Source of the DNA: RBG-13-68-16 sp050018455
Lineage (GTDB): Bacteria > Acidobacteriota > Thermoanaerobaculia > Thermoanaerobaculales > Thermoanaerobaculaceae
NCBI GenBank assembly: GCA_050018455.1
Contig: JBEKAA010000013.1
Coordinates: 1 to 64,000 of the forward strand
Direction: 5' to 3'
DNA length: 64,000 nucleotides
Positions 41,926-50,286 of the stretch are shown in pieces. Made by a program: the position numbers and the translations under genes. The notes beneath the pieces were generated by a model that worked only from the letters and a program-made list of their open reading frames with translations, searched no databases and was not told the origin of the DNA. The stretch's first letter is position 1; each line of letters starts with the position of its first letter.

Positions 41926-42761
41926 GGTGTCCCCCGGGTGAGCGTGCGGAATACTCGGATGAGGTCGTCCTCACTCTGGCACAACAGCCGGACTTCACTT
42001 CCCCGGCCGCGTCTCTTGATTTCGACCCGCACCCCGAGGACCAGCGAGAGACGGTCCTCGGCTTCCTGCGTCTCGGGGTCAGGCACGCTGCGACCGCGCC
42101 GAGGCCGCTTCTGGAGGTGACGCTCGAGCTCCCGAACGCTCCACCCTCCGTGCAGGCATCGCCTGGCGAGCTCAATCTGTCGATCGCTCCCGTCCACGCC
42201 GGCGAGAGCGCGAGCATGTCCCGCGGAGAGGGCCCCGGCGTCCACGGTCTCCTGGACCTCGAGTGGCAACTGGAGCAAGCGCAAGGCGTTGGCTACCGTG
42301 GAACGGTCCTTCCCGACACGGCTCGCGATCTCTTCCTGGCTGAGTGCCGCCTCGGTCCGAAGGTGGTGGTACGCGCGCGCCTCTTCGATCGGAGTCAGAT
42401 CTTCTCGTTGCAGGTTCTCGATCAGGGCGAGCGTCAACCTGTCCGCGTCCCCGAGATCCTCCCGCAACACGACCGGGATACGCTCGAGCCCGGCGAGCTT
42501 GGCGGCTCGCCACCGCCGTTCCCCTGCGATCAGGTGATAGCCGCCACCGGCAGCCCGGCACACCACCACCGGCTGCAGGAGGCCGTGCGTCCGAATCGAG
42601 GCGACCAGCTCCTCGAGCGCTCCCTCTGCGAATTGACGCCGCGGCTGCAGCGGGTTCGGCTCGATCTCTCCGATCGGGACGTCCGTCCCGGTACCCGGCC
42701 TGAAATGGGGGCCCTCCGGAATCAGTGCGGCAATTCCCTTACCCAACGCGGATCGCTTCAT
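41922..42761 (-). CDS. parB: Chromosome partitioning protein ParB
   Basis: ParB (Spo0J) binds parS, spreads as a CTP-dependent clamp and loads SMC. The 279-residue protein has the CTP-binding motif GERRWRAAKLAG, the preceding HGLLQPVVVCRAAGGGYHLIA, ENLQREDLTPIEEARAY, the helix-turn-helix around LSQEEIASRVGKDRSTVANALRLL, and a C-terminal dimer domain. Its start lies inside the 3' end of parA (23-nt overlap) and its stop overlaps bactofilin. A consensus parS is 0.8 kb away. Confidence 0.96.
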   Translation of the reverse strand: MKRSALGKGIAALIPEGPHFRPGTGTDVPIGEIEPNPLQPRRQFAEGALEELVASIRTHGLLQPVVVCRAAGGGYHLIAGERRWRAAKLAGLERIPVVLREDLGDADRLTLALIENLQREDLTPIEEARAYHHLRTEAALSQEEIASRVGKDRSTVANALRLLQLPLEVQETVDAGALSAGHARALAGVDGSDRQIELARRCLHGGWSVRELERHLQKRPRRGRSVPDPETQEAEDRLSLVLGVRVEIKRRGRGSEVRLLCQSEDDLIRVFRTLTRGTP

Positions 42762-43527
42762 TGGGCCTCCGCCGGCGCAGCAACTCCTCCGCCAGGCCGA
42801 GGTACGCCTGCGCGCCCCGGCTCCGGATGTCGTACTCCAGAATCGTCTGGCCGAACGACGGCGCCTCCGCCACGCGCACGTTCCGAGGGATGATCGTCTG
42901 GAATACCAGATCCCCGAAGAAGCGCCGGACTTCGTCGACCACCTGGTGCGAGAGGCTCACCCGCTCGTCGTAGAGGGTCAGCACCGCGCCTTCCACCTCA
43001 AGGGTCGGGTTCCACGCCGCGCGCACACGATCGAGGGTCCTCATCAGCTCGCTGACGCCCTCCAGCGCGAAGTACTCGCACTGGATCGGGACCAACACCG
43101 AATCCGCGGCGGTGAGGGCGTTCAACGTGAGGAGGCCGAGCGACGGAGGGCAGTCGATCAGGATCCACTGGTGCTCGGTCGGCGACTCGGCAAGCGCCTG
43201 GCGGAGCTTCTCAGCCCAGTGGGAGTCCTCGAGGAGCTCGACCTCGGCGCCCACGAGATCTCGCCGGGCCGGCAGCAGCTCAAGACCCGGGAAGCGCGTC
43301 GGAACCTTGGCTTCGCGCAACGGCACCAACCCCTCGAGAACCTCATAGGAGGTGCTCCCTTTCCCCTCCCATCCCAGCCCGGACGTGCAGTTGGACTGCG
43401 GGTCCAGATCGAGCACCAGGACGCTCTGCTCCAACGCAGCGAGCGCCGCTCCGAGGTTCATCACGGTGGTCGTCTTGCCAACCCCGCCCTTCTGGTTGGC
43501 AACTGCCACAACCCGTTGATTCTTCAC
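42739..43527 (-). CDS. parA: Chromosome partitioning ATPase ParA
   Basis: A 262-residue deviant-Walker ATPase (ParA/Soj) that moves ParB-parS complexes. KGGVGKTT at residues 13-20 is the deviant Walker A with the signature lysine; LVLDLDPQSNCTSGLG and WILIDCPPSLGLLTLNAL are Walker A' and B regions. I chose the GTG at 43527, preceded by GGGAGAAAGA, because the conserved domain starts four residues later. An in-frame ATG at 43587 would overlap rsmG and translate through parS. Confidence 0.95.
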   Translation of the reverse strand: MKNQRVVAVANQKGGVGKTTTVMNLGAALAALEQSVLVLDLDPQSNCTSGLGWEGKGSTSYEVLEGLVPLREAKVPTRFPGLELLPARRDLVGAEVELLEDSHWAEKLRQALAESPTEHQWILIDCPPSLGLLTLNALTAADSVLVPIQCEYFALEGVSELMRTLDRVRAAWNPTLEVEGAVLTLYDERVSLSHQVVDEVRRFFGDLVFQTIIPRNVRVAEAPSFGQTILEYDIRSRGAQAYLGLAEELLRRRRPNEAIRVG

Positions 43528-43539
43528 TCTTTCTCCCGA

Positions 43540-43555
43540 TGTTTCACGTGGAACA
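43540..43555. promoter_or_regulatory. parS centromere site
   Basis: The 16 bp read TGTTCCACGTGAAACA on the minus strand, identical to the well-known consensus parS of Bacillus subtilis. The TGA of this site is the stop codon of rsmG, and parA starts 13 bp further on. ParB should bind here and spread. Confidence 0.93.
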
Positions 43556-44161
43556 TCGCCGCCAGACCGCGAGCACGCCACGCTCACTGCCGGGCAGCGT
43601 GAAGGTTAGCACATGGCCTTCGGTCACACGGTTGCTCAGCTCCGCCGCCCTGGTCTCGCTGGTCCACCACAGCCAGCTGCCACCCTCGCGCAGTAGCCGC
43701 GCCGTTTCCGGCAGCCACGTCTTCATCTCCACGCCGCGGACCGTCCCAAGCTCGTAGCCGCTCCCTGGATGCTCGGCGACCCGCTCTCGACGAACCTCCG
43801 CGTCGAGCCCGAGCTCCCGGACCGCCTCTTTCAGGAAAGCCCACCGTCGTTCGCGGGGTTCCAGGAGCACGCCATGAAGGCCCGGCCGGGCGATCAGCAG
43901 TGGCACCGCGGGGAAACCGTTCCCGCTCCCGATGTCGAGCAGCGTTCCGCCCTCCCCCACCCAGGGCAGCGCCGCCAGCGCCTCCCGCACGAGAGAACCG
44001 AGCACTGTGTCGGGCCTGGCTCCCGCGAAGAGGTCGACCGCGCTGCCCCACCGTGTGAGGAGTTCGAGGAAGCGCGCCATCCGGTCGGCGGCGTCCGTGT
44101 CGATTCCCAGATCCTGCAACGGCTCTGCCCACTCTCCGCCGCCGCGTTCGTCGCTGCTCAT
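43544..44161 (-). CDS. rsmG: 16S rRNA (guanine-527-N7)-methyltransferase
   Basis: RsmG (GidB) methylates G527 of 16S rRNA using SAM. The 205-residue protein has the SAM-binding LLDIGSGNGFPAVPLLIARPG, then LLEPRERRWAFLKEAVRELGL and the late strand segment VRGVEMKTWLPETARLL. The ATG at 44161 overlaps the yidC stop as ATGA. The last codons and stop (CST then TGA) are made of the parS sequence. Loss of this gene gives low-level streptomycin resistance in other bacteria. Confidence 0.93.
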   Translation of the reverse strand: MSSDERGGGEWAEPLQDLGIDTDAADRMARFLELLTRWGSAVDLFAGARPDTVLGSLVREALAALPWVGEGGTLLDIGSGNGFPAVPLLIARPGLHGVLLEPRERRWAFLKEAVRELGLDAEVRRERVAEHPGSGYELGTVRGVEMKTWLPETARLLREGGSWLWWTSETRAAELSNRVTEGHVLTFTLPGSERGVLAVWRRCST

Positions 44162-45723
44162 TCCACGGGCTTCGGCGAACCCGCCACCATCCGCTCGGTG
44201 AGCATCTGCTGACCGATCGTGAAGATGTTGTTGACCAGCCAGTACAGCACCAGACCGGCCGGGAAGCTCATGAACATGAACCCGAAAATAAAAGGCATGA
44301 ACATGAACATCCTGCGCTGCGCGGGGTCGCCCACCTGAGGGGCCATGCGCTGCTGCAGCACCATGCTCGCGGTCATCAGGATCGGCGTGATGTACGTCGG
44401 ATCCTTGGCCGCAAGGTCCTTGATCCAGAACACGAACGGCGCCTGCCGCAACTCGATGGCATAGGCGAACAGCGAGTACAGGGCCCACAGGATCGGAAGC
44501 TGCACGAGCATTGGGAGACACCCGCCCATCGGGTTGACGCCCTCCTGCTTGTACATCTGCATCACTTCCTGGTTCATGCGTGCCCGGACGTTGGTGTCGC
44601 GCTTCGCCTTCTCCTGGTAGCGGTCCTGGATCGCTTTGAGCTTCGGCTGCAGCGCCTGCATGCGCTTCATCGCCACCGCGCTCTTGTGGTTGAGCGGGAA
44701 GAGCAGGATCCGGATCCCCGCAGTCAGCACGATGATCGCCACACCCCAGTTCCTCACCCAGGCGTAGATCCATCGCAGCGCGGCGAGGAAACCGACCGAC
44801 AGGAACCCAAAGATGCCGAACGATATGGTCTCGTTCAACCCTCGCCCGTACCCGCCCAGCGTGCCGTGTTCCTTCGGCCCCGCGTACAGCGTCCCGGTGA
44901 CGCCGTCGCTCCCGCCTACGATAACGACCTGCGGTACCGCGCTCGCCCCCGTCCCGGCAGCCGAGATCCGCACCTCGTCGACGGCGGTGGAGGGCAGCAG
45001 CACGAGAAGGAAGTACTGGTCCTCGACGCCCGCGAAGTCGATGGTTCCCCGCAACGTCTTCACGCCATCGAGCTTTCCCGCGTTGACCCTTTGGAGCTTG
45101 CCGCCGAGCCGCACCACACCGTCGGTGCCGCCGAACCGCCCCTGCTGGTCGGTCTTCAGCCCCTTTTCGAGGCCCGCACCGACAACCACACCCGCCAGGG
45201 CGGGCACCCCCCCGGCTCGCACCTCGATGTCCAATGAATACTTACCTTTACCGGCAGCGATCCGCTTTTCAACCCAGTTCCCGACGCCGTCGGACCAGCG
45301 CAGTCCGACCCAACCGGATCCTCGCTCGACGCGATACACGGCGTCGTTCCACGCCCCCGGGACGCCCACCGAGAGCGGAACCAGCGTTCCCGGTCGCACG
45401 AGTTCGAGAGGGGCCCCGGCATCGTCCCGGTACCCCGAGACCACCACCGATGTGAGAACGCCCCCGCGCGGATCAACCGACGCCCGCCAACCGTCGCCTT
45501 CCAGCGCTATCGGCTGCCCATCGTCCCCGGAGACCGCCGGCACGGCGGGTTGAGCGGGGTGCTCTTCCTGGGCCACCGCCGTCGGGACGGCAACCCCGGA
45601 GGTCGGCCTTGTCGGGTTGGCCTCAGGCGGCGGTACGCTGGGGCGCGGTGGTGCGAAGAGGGAGAACCACACGATCACCACGATCCCCGAAAGAACCGCC
45701 GCCAGCAGCACGCGCTTTTCCAT
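44158..45723 (-). CDS. yidC: Membrane protein insertase YidC
   Basis: A 521-residue inner-membrane insertase of the Gram-negative YidC type. It has an N-terminal anchor helix (VLLAAVLSGIVVIVWFSLF), a periplasmic beta-sandwich domain to about 300, and the conserved core of five helices. The core includes NWGVAIIVLTAGIRILLFPLNHKSAVAMKRMQALQPK, the cytoplasmic hairpin and GGCLPMLVQLPILWALYSLF. The large periplasmic domain implies a diderm envelope. It belongs to the rnpA-yidD-yidC series and is coupled to rsmG. Confidence 0.96.
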   Translation of the reverse strand: MEKRVLLAAVLSGIVVIVWFSLFAPPRPSVPPPEANPTRPTSGVAVPTAVAQEEHPAQPAVPAVSGDDGQPIALEGDGWRASVDPRGGVLTSVVVSGYRDDAGAPLELVRPGTLVPLSVGVPGAWNDAVYRVERGSGWVGLRWSDGVGNWVEKRIAAGKGKYSLDIEVRAGGVPALAGVVVGAGLEKGLKTDQQGRFGGTDGVVRLGGKLQRVNAGKLDGVKTLRGTIDFAGVEDQYFLLVLLPSTAVDEVRISAAGTGASAVPQVVIVGGSDGVTGTLYAGPKEHGTLGGYGRGLNETISFGIFGFLSVGFLAALRWIYAWVRNWGVAIIVLTAGIRILLFPLNHKSAVAMKRMQALQPKLKAIQDRYQEKAKRDTNVRARMNQEVMQMYKQEGVNPMGGCLPMLVQLPILWALYSLFAYAIELRQAPFVFWIKDLAAKDPTYITPILMTASMVLQQRMAPQVGDPAQRRMFMFMPFIFGFMFMSFPAGLVLYWLVNNIFTIGQQMLTERMVAGSPKPVE

Positions 45724-45936
45724 CTACGAGTCCCCTTTGTGCGGCGGCACGGGATCGTAGCCGCCTGGATTCCACGGGTGACACCGGGCCAGCCTCCGCA
45801 CGCCAAGCCACAGGCCGGCCCCCAGACCGTGCACACTCACCGCGTCTCTCATGTATTCGGAACACGTCGGCTCGAACCGGCACGCTGGCGGCAGGAGCGG
45901 TGAGATCCACCTTTTGTACCCAACCAGCGCGGCCAT
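45724..45936 (-). CDS. yidD: Membrane protein insertion efficiency factor YidD
   Basis: A 70-residue amphipathic, membrane-associated protein that helps YidC-dependent insertion. The family signature is complete: YKRWISPLLPPACRFEPTCSEYMRDAV, then RRLARCHPWNPGGYDPVP. The ATG at 45936 overlaps the rnpA stop as ATGA, and its stop is immediately followed by yidC. Longer in-frame starts exist but lie inside rnpA. Confidence 0.93.
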   Translation of the reverse strand: MAALVGYKRWISPLLPPACRFEPTCSEYMRDAVSVHGLGAGLWLGVRRLARCHPWNPGGYDPVPPHKGDS

Positions 45937-46280
45937 CACGGCGCGGGCGGCCGCGGAGCGGCTTTCGCCCTCCTCATGCAACGCTCGAAGTCCTCCGTGA
46001 GTTGTTCCCACCCCACCACGTCGCAACCCCGCCGCACGTTGACCACAAAATCGCCGCACCAGCCACTCACTGTCTCCCGGCGACTCCGGAAAAGTTCCCG
46101 AATCCGACGTCGCGACCGGTTGCGGACCACCGCGCCGCCGACCTTGCGGCTCGCGGTGATCCCGAAGCGGCAGGTCTCGCCGTCGGTCGCAAGCGCGAAC
46201 ACCACGAGATACCTTCCCACCACCTTGAACCCGCCGGTGTAGACCCGCTGAAAGTCAGCGCGCCGGAGCAGCTTGTCCAG
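45936..46280 (-). CDS. rnpA: Ribonuclease P protein component, probable CTG start
   Basis: RnpA binds the catalytic RNA of RNase P to mature tRNA 5' ends. The conserved N-terminus LLRRADFQRVYTGGFKVVGRYLVVFAL is followed by the RNA-binding RNR motif region GGAVVRNRSRRRIRELFR. To keep this N-terminus, translation must begin upstream of the GTG at 46223. Between the in-frame TGA at 46305 and that point there is no ATG, GTG or TTG; CTG at 46280 gives a standard 114 residues. A GGGGG run lies 5 nt upstream. It follows rpmH by 16 nt. Confidence 0.88.
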   Translation of the reverse strand: MDKLLRRADFQRVYTGGFKVVGRYLVVFALATDGETCRFGITASRKVGGAVVRNRSRRRIRELFRSRRETVSGWCGDFVVNVRRGCDVVGWEQLTEDFERCMRRAKAAPRPPAP

Positions 46281-46296
46281 ATTGCCCCCGGGATGT

Positions 46297-46431
46297 TCAC
46301 ACGGTCAGGCGCTTACGCCCCTTGCGGCGGCGCGCGGCAAGAACCCGGCGGCCCGCCGGTGTGCTCATTCGTGCGCGGAACCCGTGGGTCTTCTTCCGAC
46401 GCCGGTTGTTCGGCTGGAATGTACGCTTCAT
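46297..46431 (-). CDS. rpmH: 50S ribosomal protein L34
   Basis: A 44-residue basic ribosomal protein. The start MKRTFQPNNRRRKKTHGFRA and the segment MSTPAGRRVLAARRRKGRKRL match L34 throughout. It is first in the rpmH-rnpA-yidD-yidC series, with a TTGACC/TAAACT promoter immediately upstream and divergent from dnaA. Confidence 0.96.
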   Translation of the reverse strand: MKRTFQPNNRRRKKTHGFRARMSTPAGRRVLAARRRKGRKRLTV

Positions 46432-46478
46432 CGTCGTTGGTCCTCACAAGCCCCGACATGTTGCGACGGGGAACGCGT

Positions 46479-46507
46479 AGTTTACGCTTGATTCCCCTCT
46501 CGGTCAA
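46479..46507 (-). promoter_or_regulatory. rpmH promoter
   Basis: Minus-strand TTGACC (46507-46502) and TAAACT (46484-46479) are separated by exactly 17 nt. Transcription would start about 40 nt before the rpmH ATG. This is one of the best sigma-70-like promoters in the window. Confidence 0.68.
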
Positions 46508-46515
46508 CCGCTGGC

Positions 46516-46521
46516 TATGCT
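46516..46521 (+). promoter_or_regulatory. Possible dnaA -10 TATGCT
   Basis: TATGCT lies 32 nt before the dnaA ATG, but no good -35 is found at normal spacing. Listed as a weak candidate only. Confidence 0.25.
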
Positions 46522-46553
46522 AAGCTCCGAGCGCCCGTCGGGCACCACGAACG

Positions 46554-47837
46554 ATGCCGAAATCCGACCTCTGGCCCACAGTGAAGGACCTTCTGCGGAC
46601 CCGCCTCGCCGCGGACGATTTCGACGTCTGGTTCGCTCCCCTCATGGCACGTTCGACCCCCGGTCAACTGACGCTCGCCGCGCCGTCCCGCGTTTACGCC
46701 GACTACATCCGCGACCACTTCCTCCCCCTCCTGCAGGATCTCGCGAGCCAGGCCGCCGAAACTCCGATCACCGTCACACTCGCGGTCGAAGCCGACGGGG
46801 TGAAAACCACACCATCGAGTCAACGCGGCACGCCTCTCAACCCGCGGTACACCTTCGCGACTTTCGTCCCCGGCCCATCCAACCAGTTCGCCAGAGCCGC
46901 GGCTCAGTCGGTGGCCGAGAACCCGGGACGGGCGTACAACCCCCTGTTCCTGTACGGAGGTTCCGGGCTCGGGAAGACCCACCTCCTGCACGCGATCGGA
47001 AACGAGGTCCTGGCACGCAACCCGCGCAGCCACGTGCGCTACGTCCCCACGGAGAACTTCGTCAACGAGCTCATCAACTCGATCCGGCTGCAGCGCATGG
47101 CGCAGTTCCGCGACGCCTACCGCTCGGTCCACGTCCTGCTCCTCGACGACGTCCACATCATCGCCGGCAAGGAGCGCACCCAGGAGGAGTTCTTCCATAC
47201 CTTCAACACCCTCCATGAGGCCGGCCACCAGATCGTCCTCACCTCCGACACCTCCCCCGCCAGCATCCAGGGTCTCGAGGAACGCCTCCGAACTCGTTTC
47301 GTATGGGGGTTGGTCGCCGACATCCAACCGCCGGACCTGGAGACCAAGTGCGCCATCATCCGGGAGAAGGCCCACGCGGAAGGGTTCGACCTGCCCGATG
47401 ACGTCGTTCTCTTCATCGCTCGCCGCGTGCGGGAGAACGTGCGCGAACTCGAGGGCTACCTCAACCGCGTCATCGTGTACTGCTCGCTCACCGGACAGGT
47501 GCCGAACCTCGAAACCGCCCGCAGCGCTCTGACCCCGCTTCTCCCCGAAGAGCGCCACACGACGCCGGGAGATATCATCCGATTCGTCGCCCACCACTAC
47601 GGCGTCAAGGTCGCGGATCTCAAGGGGCGCGACAACAGGCGTTCCGTTGCATTTCCGCGGCAGGTCGCGATGTACCTCATCCGCGAGATCCTCGCCCTCT
47701 CGTACCCGGAGATCGGCAAACTTTTCGCCAAACACCACTCGACCGTCATGTACTCTGTTGAGACGATCACCGAGGAGCGTCGCTCCAACCCATCCCTTGA
47801 CGCCACGTTGACGACCTTTTTGGAACACTTTCGCTAG
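46554..47837 (+). CDS. dnaA: Chromosomal replication initiator DnaA
   Basis: A 427-residue AAA+ initiator. Domain I (1-85) is short, domain II is nearly absent, and the ATPase has Walker A GGSGLGKT at 135-142 and Walker B LLLDDVHII. The DNA-binding domain IV includes YPEIGKLFAKHHSTVMYSVETI. The usual DH(S/T)TV triad region reads HHSTV at 394-398, so the aspartate that helps read the DnaA box is a histidine here. It is divergent from rpmH, with 122 bp between, and followed by the origin-like spacer and dnaN. Confidence 0.96.
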   Translation: MPKSDLWPTVKDLLRTRLAADDFDVWFAPLMARSTPGQLTLAAPSRVYADYIRDHFLPLLQDLASQAAETPITVTLAVEADGVKTTPSSQRGTPLNPRYTFATFVPGPSNQFARAAAQSVAENPGRAYNPLFLYGGSGLGKTHLLHAIGNEVLARNPRSHVRYVPTENFVNELINSIRLQRMAQFRDAYRSVHVLLLDDVHIIAGKERTQEEFFHTFNTLHEAGHQIVLTSDTSPASIQGLEERLRTRFVWGLVADIQPPDLETKCAIIREKAHAEGFDLPDDVVLFIARRVRENVRELEGYLNRVIVYCSLTGQVPNLETARSALTPLLPEERHTTPGDIIRFVAHHYGVKVADLKGRDNRRSVAFPRQVAMYLIREILALSYPEIGKLFAKHHSTVMYSVETITEERRSNPSLDATLTTFLEHFR

Positions 47838-48050
47838 TCTGCGGAAAATCAGCCTCTCGCCTCGCGTTGTTTGAAGTACGTCGCCGCCGATCGACAATTC
47901 TCCACACCTGATTTCCACAGCGGCCGTCGCCTCAAGCCGTGATTACCGAGCGCCCTTTGAACCACGTCGCCCTTCTCCACACCCTCGACGGCTACCACGA
48001 AAGTCTGTACAATCTTTCTGTTTCGTAATAGCAGCCGGGAGATCGCGCCC
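47838..48050. other. Probable origin of replication (oriC) between dnaA and dnaN
   Basis: A 213-bp spacer with TTCTCCACA at 47898-47906, ATTTCCACA at 47911-47919 and TTCTCCACA at 47973-47981, all in the same orientation and one or two bases from the TTATCCACA consensus. An AT-richer stretch at 48004-48032 could be the unwinding element. TACAAT at 48008-48013 may be the dnaN -10. Together with the gene order this is the best oriC candidate. Confidence 0.75.
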
Positions 48051-49160
48051 ATGGACGTGACGCTCAACCGAACGGTCTTACTCGAGGAACTCCAGCTCAT
48101 ACAGGGGGTGGTGGAACGTCGCACCACGATCCCTATCCTGTCGAACATCCTGCTCACAGCCGAGGGAGATCGTCTTCATCTCGCCGCCACGGATCTCGAC
48201 GTCACCGTTTACACGCAGTGTTCGGCGGTGGTGCGCAGGGAAGGTCGGGCGACGATCCACGGGAAGGTCTTCTTCGACCTGGTCCGCTCGCTCCCGACGG
48301 AGAGTCTTGACCTCAGCTTCCAGGAATCCAGGGTGGAGGTCCGCTCCGGAACCTTCAACTCGCAGCTTGCCAGCCTGGATCCTGCCGATTTTCCCACCCT
48401 GCCGGAGATCCCGGACGGACAAGGGTTTGCGGTTGACTTGCCGACGCTCCGTCGCCTGATCGACCGTTCGGTGTTTGCGGTCTCGAGCGAGGAAGGGCAT
48501 TTCCAGTACAACGCAGCTCTCCTCCTTCTCTCGTCCAAGGCGCTCGAGATGGTGGCGACCGATGGCCACCGGCTCGCCTGGACGAAGGCAGCGCACGCGG
48601 CCGGTACGCCTCCTTTCGAGCAACAACTGCTGCCGCGGAAAGTCCTGAATCAAATCCGGCACTTTTCCGCAGAGGCGGAGACTCCGCTGTACATCGCCCG
48701 CGGCGAGAACCACCTCGCGTTCCGCCTGGGAGACCGTGTTCTGCTGTCCCGCGTCCTCGAGGCGCGCTTTCCGCAGTACGAGCGGGTGCTTGTCCGCGAC
48801 AACCCCCACCGGGCGCGCATCGAGCGGCAGGAAATGACGGCGGCGCTACGGCGTGTGGCGCTACTGGCCAGCGAGCGGACCCACGGTGTTCAGATGCAGT
48901 TCGACCAGGATGCGCTCTCCCTCGCGTCGGTAGGCTTCGACCTCGGCCAGGCGGCTGAAGTGGTCCCCTGCACCTACAGCGGTCCGACGCTGAAGGTCTT
49001 CGTGAACGCGAGCTACATCCTCGACTTTCTCGGGGCGGTCGATGTGGCTGGAGTCGAGATTCAGCTTCGGGACTCGGATGGGCCCATCGTGATGACACCG
49101 ACCGGGGAAGACGCGACCATGGGTGAGTGCCTCTACGTCATCATGCCGATTCGCCTCTAG
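48051..49160 (+). CDS. dnaN: DNA polymerase III beta sliding clamp
   Basis: A 369-residue clamp of three similar domains that tethers polymerase III to DNA. Recognisable parts are TTIPILSNILLTAEGDRLHLAATDLDV, GTFNSQLASLDPADFPTLPEI, VATDGHRLAWTKAA and the C-terminal GPIVMTPTGEDATMGECLYVIMPIRL, which keeps the MPIRL end. GGGAG lies about 10 nt before the ATG. recF starts 4 nt after the stop. Confidence 0.96.
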   Translation: MDVTLNRTVLLEELQLIQGVVERRTTIPILSNILLTAEGDRLHLAATDLDVTVYTQCSAVVRREGRATIHGKVFFDLVRSLPTESLDLSFQESRVEVRSGTFNSQLASLDPADFPTLPEIPDGQGFAVDLPTLRRLIDRSVFAVSSEEGHFQYNAALLLLSSKALEMVATDGHRLAWTKAAHAAGTPPFEQQLLPRKVLNQIRHFSAEAETPLYIARGENHLAFRLGDRVLLSRVLEARFPQYERVLVRDNPHRARIERQEMTAALRRVALLASERTHGVQMQFDQDALSLASVGFDLGQAAEVVPCTYSGPTLKVFVNASYILDFLGAVDVAGVEIQLRDSDGPIVMTPTGEDATMGECLYVIMPIRL

Positions 49161-49164
49161 CGGT

Positions 49165-50286
49165 GTGTCGATCGCACGCCTTTCCGTCTCGGAGTTTCGC
49201 AACCTCTCGGCGCAGCAACTGGACGTGCCACCGGGTCTGACGGCTGTCGTGGGGCCAAATGGCTCGGGCAAGACCAGTCTTCTCGAAGCGCTGGCGGTCC
49301 TGGGAAATCTGACGTCTTTCAGGCCCGGTTCGGCCGCGACGTGGATCCGGCACGGCGCGCACGGTTTTGCTCTCGCGGCGGTGGCGGAGCGTGCCGGAGC
49401 AGCGGTCGAGATCCGTCAGGAGATCCACCTCCGCGGGACGCTCGGGCGGTCCCTGTTTCGAGGTGCGCGCCGGCTCGGGGCCGCAGAGTACCTGGATCTT
49501 CTGCCGGTCGCGACGCTGTCTGGTCACGATCGCGCTCTCGTCTGGGGTGCTCCGGATGACAGGCGGCGCTTTCTCGACCGGCTCTGCTTCCAGTTGAGGC
49601 CGGAGGCTTTGCCGGTTCTCCAGCGCTACCGGAGAGCGCTTCGCCAACGCAACGCGCTCCTGGCGAGGGGCGCCCGTGGGGACGAGTTTGACGCGTTCGA
49701 GCAGGACCTCGCTCAACTCGGAGCGCACGTGATCCTCGCGCGGCTCGCGGCGGTTGCCGGGCTGGAGAGCCTCCTCGGGGACGAGCTCGACGCGCTTGGC
49801 TGGTCGATCGGGCGACCCGTTCTGAGGTATACTTCAACAGATGGCGTCGCGGTCGCAGAACCCGCGACCCTGGCGGCTCGTTTGCGTGCCGCGCTGGCTG
49901 CTTCGCGCCGTCTGGAGCGCGGGCGAGGGCATACCGCCGTCGGGCCCCACCGCCACGACCTCCAGCTCACCGTGCAGGGCGCCCCGGCAAGGGAGATCCT
50001 CTCCGCGGGGCAGGGCAAGCTGCTGGCGACCGGACTCAAACTGGCGGCCATGGCGCTGGTGGGCAGGGAACGCGGACGCACGCCTATCGTGGTCTTTGAT
50101 GACGTCGATGCCGAGCTGGATGCGGTGGTGTTGCGCCGGGTCATCGAGCGGCTGGAGCGCGGTAGTCAGGCGCTGCTGTCCTCGGCCCACGAAGAGATGA
50201 TGCTGCCTCGGTTGACCCGCGGCGCCGTGTGGCGCATGGCTGGCGGCCGGGTGGCGACGGACGTAGCGGGAGGGAGCGAAGCTTGA
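49165..50286 (+). CDS. recF: DNA replication and repair protein RecF
   Basis: A 373-residue SMC-like ATPase that helps load RecA at gaps. Walker A is in VVGPNGSGKTSLLEAL, the signature motif reads ILSAGQGKLLATGLKLA, and Walker B is IVVFDDVDAELDAV. DRRRFLDRLCFQLRP matches the conserved RecF region after Walker A. I placed the start at GTG 49165, four nt after the dnaN stop; upstream codons in frame lie inside dnaN. Its TGA overlaps the gyrB TTG start. Confidence 0.93.
   Translation: MSIARLSVSEFRNLSAQQLDVPPGLTAVVGPNGSGKTSLLEALAVLGNLTSFRPGSAATWIRHGAHGFALAAVAERAGAAVEIRQEIHLRGTLGRSLFRGARRLGAAEYLDLLPVATLSGHDRALVWGAPDDRRRFLDRLCFQLRPEALPVLQRYRRALRQRNALLARGARGDEFDAFEQDLAQLGAHVILARLAAVAGLESLLGDELDALGWSIGRPVLRYTSTDGVAVAEPATLAARLRAALAASRRLERGRGHTAVGPHRHDLQLTVQGAPAREILSAGQGKLLATGLKLAAMALVGRERGRTPIVVFDDVDAELDAVVLRRVIERLERGSQALLSSAHEEMMLPRLTRGAVWRMAGGRVATDVAGGSEA

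Noticed and set aside
43528..43587. A 20-residue longer ParA
   Set aside because: It would be translated through parS and the end of rsmG and is not needed for the conserved domain.
49288..49400. A second origin or DnaA-box cluster in recF
   Set aside because: No TTnTCCACA-like clustering is seen outside the dnaA-dnaN spacer.
49826..49837. A GGTATACTTC sequence inside recF resembling the feoB operator
   Set aside because: It lacks the flanking symmetry and lies within coding sequence.
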